Source: Prorocentrum cordatum
Lineage: Eukaryota > Sar > Dinophyceae > Prorocentrales > Prorocentraceae
DNA: 64,000 nt
Direction of reading: 5' to 3'
Assembly: GCA_963575745.1 (NCBI GenBank)
Contig: CAUYUJ010003377.1
Location: forward strand, 1 to 64,000
Part shown: piece after piece, positions 56,818-64,000 of the stretch
How positions within the stretch are numbered: position 1 is the first letter of the stretch
How the letters are laid out: the number at the start of each line of letters is the position of its first letter
Position numbers and translations under genes: made by a program
The notes under the pieces: model-generated
What the model saw: only the letters and a program-made list of their open reading frames with translations
What the model was told of the DNA's origin: nothing
Database searches by the model: none

Positions 56818-58214
56818 CGTCTCTCCAGGGACGTCAGGACCTGGATCTCGAGCTGAAGGCTCGTCACTTCTGTGATTGCCGGATACGCCTTGGACCCTCG
56901 AGCTGAAGGCTCGTTCCGCGTGAGTATCTCGAGCTGAAGGCTCGTCACATCCGCGACTGTCCGACTGGGGGGCGGGTGGCTGACGAAAGTCTTCGGGGTT
57001 GCAAGCGCGTCCAGGGAGTTGACTGGTCTGGACGCGTCCAAGGGGGGGTGGTCGGCGGAGTGCGGGCGTGAGCCAATGGGATGTGGATCGGGGACGTGGG
57101 CGGAATGCGCTCGGTCCGGCTCGTCCTTTCTGGAGCTGTGAGATATGCCTGTGGAGACTCCGCCATCCGCTCGGGGAGGCGTCGTGGACCTCTTGTCGGG
57201 AGAGAACTGGTCTCCAACCGCGGGCGCTCCCTCAGCAGCACTCCCACCTGTCGCCACAATACTGTTGCCATGGGGGGGGCAATGGAGAATGAGGTGGTGG
57301 CCGACGGCCCCGGCGACTGGCAATGCGATAGCTTGAGCTCGTGCCGCCACAGGTTGAGCCCCAACCGCTTGAGCATCAACAGATAGCGCCCTCGAAATCC
57401 TGTTGTCAGGGGAGGAGCAATGGGATGCGAGGTGGTGGCCGACAGCCCCGGCAACTGGCAATGTGCTAGCTTGAGCTCGCGCCACACGCTGATAGGAAGG
57501 AGGAGCTGCACCTCGACTGTCCAACTGGGGGGCGGGTGGCTGACGAAAGTCCTCGGGGTTACAGGAGTGTCCAGGGAGTTGACTGGTCGTTGCATCGCCG
57601 TCGGCGCCGAACAGTCCGCTCGGGGCGCCCCAAGCTGCAGGATCGCTCAGAGCCGCTGTCTCGCTGGGAGCTCCTCGGGCTGAAGGCCCATTCTCTACGT
57701 GCGCAACGCTGTCAACTCCAGGAAGGGCGGCGGGCACGCGGCGACTCCGGTCGTCGCTCGTGGCCACGTGCCCAGCGGCGCCCCCGACAACCATTGGCGC
57801 CGCCTCCGATTCTCGAGCTGAAGGCCCGTCCTTTCTGAAGCTGTGAGATATGCCTATCGAGACTCCCCCATCCGCTCGGGGAGGCGTCGTGGACCTCTTG
57901 TCGGGAGAGAACTGGTCTCCAACCGCGGGCGCCCCCTCAGCAGCACTCCCACCTGTCGCCACAATACTGTTGGGGTATGAGGTGGTGGCTGACGGCCCCG
58001 GCGACTGGCAAAGTGATAGCTTGAGCTCGTGCCGCCACAGGTTGAACCCCAACCGCTTGACGCTGATAGGAAAGAGGAGCTGTAGGAACGCCTGTCTGCC
58101 TGTCTCTGATGCACGAAACACCGTCCCTTCCAGGATGCACGTCCGCAACGCCCCTGGACCACTGAGCTCTCGACCCCATCCCAGCGCCCTGGACCCCAGA
58201 GCTCTCGACCCCAT
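56814..58214 (-). CDS. Upstream ORF of the three-frame chain, repeat protein of unknown function
   Basis: There are 466 codons from the first ATG; the open frame continues 18 codons further upstream from a GTG. The protein contains three versions of a segment with KRSTTPPRADGG and NPEDFRQPPAP, also present in the 700-codon ORF. Further repeats contain PVAGAVGHHL. The frame is shared between the repeat copies, which argues either for coding or for multiples-of-three DNA duplication. Its stop overlaps the ATG of the next ORF (ATGA). There are no membrane segments or recognised domains. Confidence 0.3.
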   Translation of the reverse strand: MGSRALGSRALGWGRELSGPGALRTCILEGTVFRASETGRQAFLQLLFPISVKRLGFNLWRHELKLSLCQSPGPSATTSYPNSIVATGGSAAEGAPAVGDQFSPDKRSTTPPRADGGVSIGISHSFRKDGPSARESEAAPMVVGGAAGHVATSDDRSRRVPAALPGVDSVAHVENGPSARGAPSETAALSDPAAWGAPSGLFGADGDATTSQLPGHSCNPEDFRQPPAPQLDSRGAAPPSYQRVARAQASTLPVAGAVGHHLASHCSSPDNRISRALSVDAQAVGAQPVAARAQAIALPVAGAVGHHLILHCPPHGNSIVATGGSAAEGAPAVGDQFSPDKRSTTPPRADGGVSTGISHSSRKDEPDRAHSAHVPDPHPIGSRPHSADHPPLDASRPVNSLDALATPKTFVSHPPPSRTVADVTSLQLEILTRNEPSARGSKAYPAITEVTSLQLEIQVLTSLERR

Positions 58215-58599
58215 CGCCGCGTCCAGGACCCCTGAGCCTGCCAGGTGTGCGGCAGCTAACGGCTGCACCGGCAGTGGGAGAAACTACAGGGAAGGACGCG
58301 CCGTCGTCTGAAGTGACTCCGGGTTGGCAGCTAGCGGCTGCACCGGCGGTGGAAAAAAACTCCAGGGAAGCACGCGCCGTCGTATCTCCCAGGACCCACA
58401 ACCGAAGTGTCATCGAGTCCCTGAGCTCTCGACCCCATCCCAACACCCAGGACCCCGGAGCTCTCGACCCCATCTCTGAGTCCAGGAGCCAGGAGACCGC
58501 CAGGTGCGCGCCCGGCGGGGACTCCTTCGCCGCCATCCACAAGGGACAATCCAGGTTGGCAGCAAACGGCTGCATCCACATCCGCCGGTGGGGCGCTGC

Positions 58600-58614
58600 T
58601 CCTGCGGCTGCTGC

Positions 58615-58648
<34 letters not shown>

Positions 58649-59515
58649 CTGCTGCTGCGGCTGCTGCTGCTGGCTTGCTGCTGCGGCTGCTGCGGCTGCT
58701 GCAGCCCTGCTGCAGCTGCTGCCGCTGCCCGGCTGCTGCGGCTGCTCGCCGAGGGCCGCGGCGACGGCCGCCGCGGCCACGGCGCCGCAGCCGGCCGCCC
58801 CGGCGGCGAGGCCGGCGGCACGGGCCAGGGCCGCCACGGCCCCCCAGAGGCCAGCGGCGGCGGCGGCCTCGCCGGCGGCGGCGGCGGCGCAGCAGGCGGC
58901 CGCCGCGGCCGCCTGAGGGGGAGCTGCGGCCGCAGCGGGGGGGGGCCCAGTAGCGGCGGCCGCGGCCGCGGAGGCACCGGCCGCGCCGCCAGCAGCTCCA
59001 GCCGCGCCAGCAGCCGCGGCGCCGCTAGCTGCAGAGGCGCCGACGGCGCCTGCGGCGCCCGCGGCGCCGGCGGTTCCAGCGGCGCCCCGGCGCCCGCGGC
59101 GCTCGCTGCGCCAGCGGCGCCCCCGGCGGCGGGGCGCCAGCGGCGCGCGCGGCGCAGGAGGCGCAGGCAGCCTCAGCGGCGCCAGCGGCGCCCGCGGCTC
59201 CAGCGCCGCCCGGGGCTGGCAGCCAGGGCGGCCGCAGAGGCCGCCGTGGCCGCGGCCGCGCAAGCGGCAGCGGCGTCAGCGGCCGCGGCGGCGGCGCGCG
59301 CGCCCGCGGCCGCGGGGCGGCCGCAGCGGCGGCGCCGTCGCCGGCAGCTGCGGGGGCGGCAGCGCCGGCGGCGCCAGCCGCAGCAGGCAGGCCAGGGGGG
59401 CCGCCGCAAGCGGCAGGCCCGGCGGGCCGCAGGCGAGCCGGGGCGGCAGCGGCGGCGGCGCGGCAGGCAGCCTCGCGCCGCTGCCGCCGCCGCCGCGCCG
59501 ACGGCGACACCATGG
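58600..59515. repeat. GCT/GCC-rich block, Ala codons on both strands
   Basis: (GCT)n at 58605-58740 is followed by almost pure GCC/GCG/GGC DNA. All six frames are nearly open. A minus-strand ATG in good context (CCGCCATGG, 59513) opens a 162-codon Ala/Arg-rich frame that could be an N-terminus but cannot be told from composition. Confidence 0.5.
58736..58912 (-). CDS. Predicted exon, Ala-rich helical segment
   Basis: An acceptor CCCTCAG|GCG precedes an open frame encoding an Ala-rich helix with GLWGAVAALARAAGLAAGAAG. The 'LWGAVAALA' core follows the same helical-repeat pattern as the other exons. The donor is unclear; the frame runs on into a CAG/GCT tract encoding Q and S. The GC-saturated composition leaves several frames open, so the boundaries are uncertain. 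Confidence 0.4.
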
Positions 59516-60715
59516 CGGGGCGAGGCGGGAGCGCGGAGGGGAGGCCCCGTCCGCGCTCCCGCAGGAGGGGGGGCCGAGGGCCAGGGGCAGGCCCCCGGCC
59601 GGGGCCGGCTCGGCACCTCGAGCCAGAGCGGCTTGAGCCAGAGGGCTACGGACGCTGCTGGGGATACGCGAAGCGTCGACAATACAGCATGGTTGCAGAA
59701 TAAAGGATGCGTAAAGTGGCACAACACCTCGCCAGGTGCATCATTGTCGCTGCCGCCGCCGACCGCACACTTTCTGATCATTATCGCTGCTCTGTCCTAT
59801 GCTTCGCTAAGCTTCAACGCTATTGGTTTGCTGTGCCATACGATACTGGCCGTTGGGGTCGGCCCGATGTCGCTCTGGCCGCGTGTTTCGCATTACCTTC
59901 TAGAACAGCGGCTTCCTTCGACGTGTTTGTCGCCGAAGCTCCATGCTCGCACCGCACTCTGTTGCCATCGCTGTCGCCAGCGCGGCCCAAATCATCATTC
60001 ACACTTGCAAATTCGCCGGAGGGGCTAGAACAGTAAGGCGCCTCCGGTGAAGGGGCTCTGGGAATTAAGTTGCAGAGGAAGGTAGGGCCCAACTTGGTAA
60101 GGGATTAAACTTTACAAGACTACGTGACAACTCGCCCTTCTTGCTGTCTCCGCCATCTCTGGCCACTGTCTCCAGGGAAACCGCAAAATAAGGGAAACAG
60201 CTGTCATAGCAGAGCAACCCAAAAAGCTTGCAAGGATGGCCGTGCTAACGCTTCGGTGGCTCATCGATTGATTGACCGGCCAGTGCACCAGGGGAGCCCT
60301 TGACAATAACGCTTGGAAACGTGGCAGCCGTGCTGACTGACGTCCATGCTGCCTGCACTTCTCACTCGTGCGTGATCGCCCCCCCTCCAGAATGGCGACA
60401 GAAGTGTCCCGTAAGAGAATAATGACCGGCCCTAGAGCCGCTCCCATGGGCAAACGCGTTGAAAGCAAGCCAACCGAGCGATCAGCCCACTGACGGCAGC
60501 AGCAGTGCGAGGCCGGAGTTTGCACGTATCCGCCGCCTGGGGAGTCGATCTTCCAAGACCCCGACGGACACGGATATGGATATACCTGGGCCCTGCAGGG
60601 AGGCCCGACTCTGTACATCCATCGGCGCCACCTCCCAAGGTCAGAGGGGAGTCGGCTCCCCAGGCGGCGGACGTGTAGAAGCCCCAGCCTCGGAAGCAGA
60701 GCGTGCCGCGCGCGC
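59516..60715. other. Spacer with dispersed inverted-repeat element
   Basis: 59600-60500 is mixed sequence without a supported gene. 60530-60670 carries the CCGCCTGGGGA to CCCCAGGCGGCGG element also found near 27.2 kb. Confidence 0.4.
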
Positions 60716-60799
60716 CTCGCGGCCCCCGCACTTGGTCAGGCGGCACCACGCGAACGCGCACAGCGCGTCGACCAGCTCGCGCAGCGCCAGGCGCGAGGC
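60716..60799 (-). CDS. Predicted internal exon, helical-repeat protein
   Basis: The exon is 84 nt (28 codons) with an AG|GCC acceptor and a GAG|GC donor. Third positions are nearly all G or C. It encodes ALRELVDALCAFAWCRLTKC, an amphipathic helix pair typical of heptatricopeptide/OPR/FASTK-type repeats of organellar RNA-binding proteins (family resemblance only). It is the most 5' convincing exon of the minus-strand series. A plus-strand reading of the same DNA has weaker codon bias. Confidence 0.55.
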
Positions 60800-63190
60800 C
60801 TGCGGCGCTCGGGGCGGATCGGGGTGGTGACGGGCAGCATGGGGACGAGGGCCAGCCACAACTTCCGCCCATCTTGAGCAGCACTTGCCGTGGGCCCTCT
60901 CGACTCTGGGCTGCGGGTCCCTGCAAGACTCAATGCAGATGACTGTATGGGACCTTGGGACATTCCACTTTTTGCCTCGGGACACGGTGGCGGATCCATC
61001 AGGAAAAGGAGTGGGAGAAGAAGGGGGATAGAGGAGAAGAAGGATGGAACAGGAGGAGGGGGAGGAGCAATTGACGCGACAGGCCGCAATTTCCGCCCAT
61101 CTTGAGCAACACTTGCCGTCGGCGTCGCCGCGCCACGGACGTTGCCCATTTGGGGGCAAACGCTGCCAGCCCACCACGGACGGCGAGCCCAGGGGGGAAG
61201 TGAGAAGGGACGGGCCTTCTCAGAAGGCTCGGAAGTCCCCCAGCCTCTGAAAAGTGTTCTAAGCCTTCCCCGCAGACGCAGAACACCTGAAGACACAGAA
61301 AACCTTTCAGAAAGCCCGATGCATTCTGAGAAGCCCCGCCTCCTCCTGAGAAGACCTTTTTCTTCTCACTCCCCCGCCTCGCTCCCCGCCAACATTGGCG
61401 GCTGCCCGTTTTAGACAACGCGGGCTGTTGGGCATCTCGTGCCCATTTCTTCCGTACGCATCTCGGGCGTGCCAGGCAGGGCTCCCCCGTCGTTCCTGGC
61501 CGTGCCGTCGTCACCGCCCCTCGTAGGGCTTCCCTCGCGCACGCCTCAAGCCCCTGCGCCTGGCACTCCCAGCGCCACCCTGACGGGTGCTCCGCAGACG
61601 GGACGCTGCATGTCAAAGGAAAGTGGAGCCCTCCTGCCACTTCCCTGCGCCATTCCGCGCAAAAGGGGCGCTTCCCTGTCACATGCCTGCGCTCTGCCGA
61701 AAACTCGTGACAAGGTACCCGTCCAGGTGGCGCCGAAAACGTTCATCGTCTGGCCTTATCGTCTCAACCCAATCATGGAAACAAGAGGAAAGGAAAGGAA
61801 AGATAGGAACACGAACGGGAGAGGACAGGGCAGGAGACAGGAAAAGAAAGAGAAGGGAGAGGTGCTGAGAATGAAAATGCCTGCTGACGCTGCACTGTAT
61901 GCCGACCCAGTAGCGTTGACCGCGCGACAGGGACTCCACACGACGCGCCTGCCTCCTGCCTCTCTCCGCACGAGGGGCCGAGGGACGCAGTTTGCAAGAT
62001 ACGCAGAAAGCCACATGGGTTGGAGCAGCAGCACTCACAGGATATAGAACACCATTGAATTTCAATATGGTTGCCAACGTGGTGCCCTATATGCACGCTC
62101 CTGCGCTATCGATGTGCAACTTCTGGAAGACAGTACCTCGCGTTGTTGCGTGCTTGCGACCTCTGTAGTAGTCTCGTTCGTTCTTGCTGGATTCGTAGTG
62201 AAAGCTATGCGGGGCAAGCTACGTGGTGCGATCCATGTGTTGTGCGATTCGTGGTGCAATATATGCGGCGTGAGGCATGCGGCGCAAACTACGGGGCGGA
62301 AGCTTCGTGGTGATGGCTACGTGGTGAACTACACGTGGTACCATCTGCGCAGTGGAAGAGGCAAGATATGCTGAGCGAGCCATGTCTTGCGAACCCTGTG
62401 GTGCAGTGTGTCGTGGAGGCTGTGTGATGCAAACTGGTGGGGCAAGCTGCGGTGCGCCGTCTGCGTAGCACAAGCTGCGCACCAGGCAGCGCGCGGCACC
62501 CACGCAACACCTGATTACGGGCGGGCGCGGGGCGACAGCCCGGGGAACACCCTCGGCACGGAGCGGCAACGGGCGGGCCCGCGGGCGGGCAACGCGCGAA
62601 CGCGAGGGGAACCCTCCCAATCAATTGCCAAGACAAGAGCCCTGACGTGCACGCACTGCTTGGGGAGATGCCTGGCAATATGCTCGATGCCATGAGATCC
62701 TGCCGCGAGGGGCTCTCACGCTGTTCGTGCACGTGAGAGGCAGCGCGCGTTGCAAGATCTCCTCCAGAGCGGCGCGCGGGCCGCACGCGTGCGCGCGCCC
62801 ACCCCGATCAACGCCAGCAGCCACAGGCGCACATGATCTCATCGACCTGCACGGCTTTACCCATGATTTGGAAGGGGGCCAGTTCTCATCTCCAGCAGGC
62901 CCTCTGGTTTGAGGGACGAGCTGCGTGATGCGAAGGGCTATGCGACGGAGTGAGTAAAGCTGTATGGCCGCATGCCATGCAGCACCTCGGCATGAGCGCT
63001 ATCATCATCACCAACGGCGAGAGCTGCCAGCCTCCCCACCTTTTGGCCTTGGGGAGTGGGACCCCCGCCGCGCTGAGCACCTTGGCCTTGGGGAGACGCA
63101 GCTGCGATATGCTGCTGTCGTCCGCGGCCCGAGACACAACCACAGCCGGGGCGCAAGGCCCGCTTTCCGACGACCACCTACGCGACCAGG
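60800..63190. other. Spacer with degenerate repeats
   Basis: A pair TTCCGCCCATCTTGAGCA is at 60868 and 61092. 61200-61400 resembles the GCCTTCTC flank of the 30-kb elements. 62200-62480 has irregular 15-bp GCTACGTGGTGCGAT-like units. Frames near 62.75 and 63.05 kb have some codon bias on both strands and are undecided. Confidence 0.4.
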
Positions 63191-63195
63191 AGACG

Positions 63196-64000
63196 AAGGC
63201 TCCTCCTCCTCCTCCTCCTCCTCCTCCTCCTCCTCCTCCTCCTCCTCCTCCTCCTCCTCCTGTGGATGCAGGCATTCGCGCGGAGGGCACCCGAAGAGGG
63301 GGAACCGCAGGAAGAGAACACGCAGCCCATCACAACAACACTCAAGCCGATCGAGCCGTCGGATGGTTGTCTGCTGCGCGTGGCTCGGTCTGGGACCGTG
63401 ACACCTTTGCTCGACCCCCGGTTTGACATGTCGCAAGTGCGCAGAAATGCAGCAGCATCCACACAGCAGGCTCATCGGGCCATCCGCGGGTCCCAGCGCG
63501 GGAGCTTGGCCGTGGGACTCGCTCTAAGCCCCGCGAAACCTGCCCAGCTGGACAAGTAGGAGGACGAGGAAGGCATGCTGGCCAGAACAATGACCTGGAT
63601 GGGAGACCGGCTCAGACACCGACAGCTCTGACGCTCGGCCCGGCTCCGCTCAAGATCGACCCCCCGACCCCTCCCGGGGTCTATCCTGACTCGCTTCCTG
63701 AGGCGGGTCCTGCCGTGGCGACGAGATGCCGCCCAGGCGGCCCAGACAAGACCAACAACGAAAGGGACCCAGACCTCCGACAACATGACGTTTTGATCCC
63801 CGGCCCTGGGGCACCCGACCCACCCCCGGGGGGCAACTTTTCGCCCAGATCCGTTCTTATGTGGCCCTGGGGCCCGAAAACGGGCCCAGAAGGGCGGACA
63901 TCAGGGGACAGCAAAAGGATTGAAATAATCATATCGCCGGAGATCGGGGGAAGGAGGAGGAGGAGAAGGGGAGGAGGAGGAGGAGGAGGAGGAGGAGGAG
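63196..64000. repeat. CTC tract, spacer and terminal GAG tract
   Basis: (CTC)n lies at 63208-63262 and (GAG)n at 63945-64000. The spacer has the SINE-like copy at 63765 and no gene. Confidence 0.7.
63765..63895 (+). repeat. SINE-like dispersed repeat, diverged
   Basis: Starts CCCAGACCTCCGACAACATG and retains the GGGCCC-rich 3' half. Confidence 0.35.

Overview
The window reads as nuclear DNA of a GC-rich eukaryote with a very large, repeat-laden genome. A dinoflagellate is the best guess, and a Prorocentrum-like genome would fit. There is no prokaryotic operon layout and there are no dense genes. About 90% of the sequence is simple-sequence tracts, minisatellites, dispersed short repeats and homopolymer runs. 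Scattered through it are short islands with almost only G or C at third codon positions. Nearly all these islands have a 3' splice site of the form AG|G, and several have a GC 5' splice site, usually GAG|GC. Both features are known from dinoflagellate introns. The organism call is inference.

The islands lie on the minus strand from about 60.8 kb down to 1.9 kb. They encode short alpha-helical, Ala/Leu/Val-rich segments with a pattern like 'xDLxxLLWAxAxL'. This resembles the helical repeats of organellar RNA-binding proteins (heptatricopeptide/OPR/FASTK-RAP types). The simplest reading is one gene of more than 58 kb with 50-175 nt exons and multi-kilobase repeat-filled introns. Each exon is a prediction from sequence; order and membership need transcript data.

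The clearest complete gene is a minus-strand ORF at 51.1-52.4 kb. It has four zinc-ribbon (treble-clef) modules followed by a PD-(D/E)XK/Vsr-like nuclease domain. It lies between two predicted exons of the large gene, on the same strand. Its last codons are the first unit of a 42-bp tandem array. A second minus-strand block at 54.4-58.2 kb holds three overlapping long ORFs in three frames, probably one disordered repeat protein broken by frameshifts. Its last ORF also ends inside a tandem array (63-64 bp units).

Layout: 0-9 kb GAG/CTC tracts, a CCCAAGAGG-type repeat and a 90-bp satellite; 11.4-12.2 and 23.9-24.7 kb a near-identical AT-rich element in inverted orientation, each flanked by AAC/GTT trinucleotides; 12.3-17.1 kb nested minisatellites and a triplet palindrome; 23.4-25.9 kb an ACC block around the second element copy; 30-31.2 kb inverted-repeat elements; 36.5-40.2 kb two related arrays; 41-43 kb predicted exons and small palindromes; 50.6-51.2 and 53.6-54.5 kb arrays behind the two ORFs; 58.6-59.5 kb an Ala-codon-rich block; 60-64 kb one exon and low-complexity DNA. 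A SINE-like family of about 150 bp is scattered throughout. No rRNA, intact tRNA, CRISPR array or spliced leader was seen.
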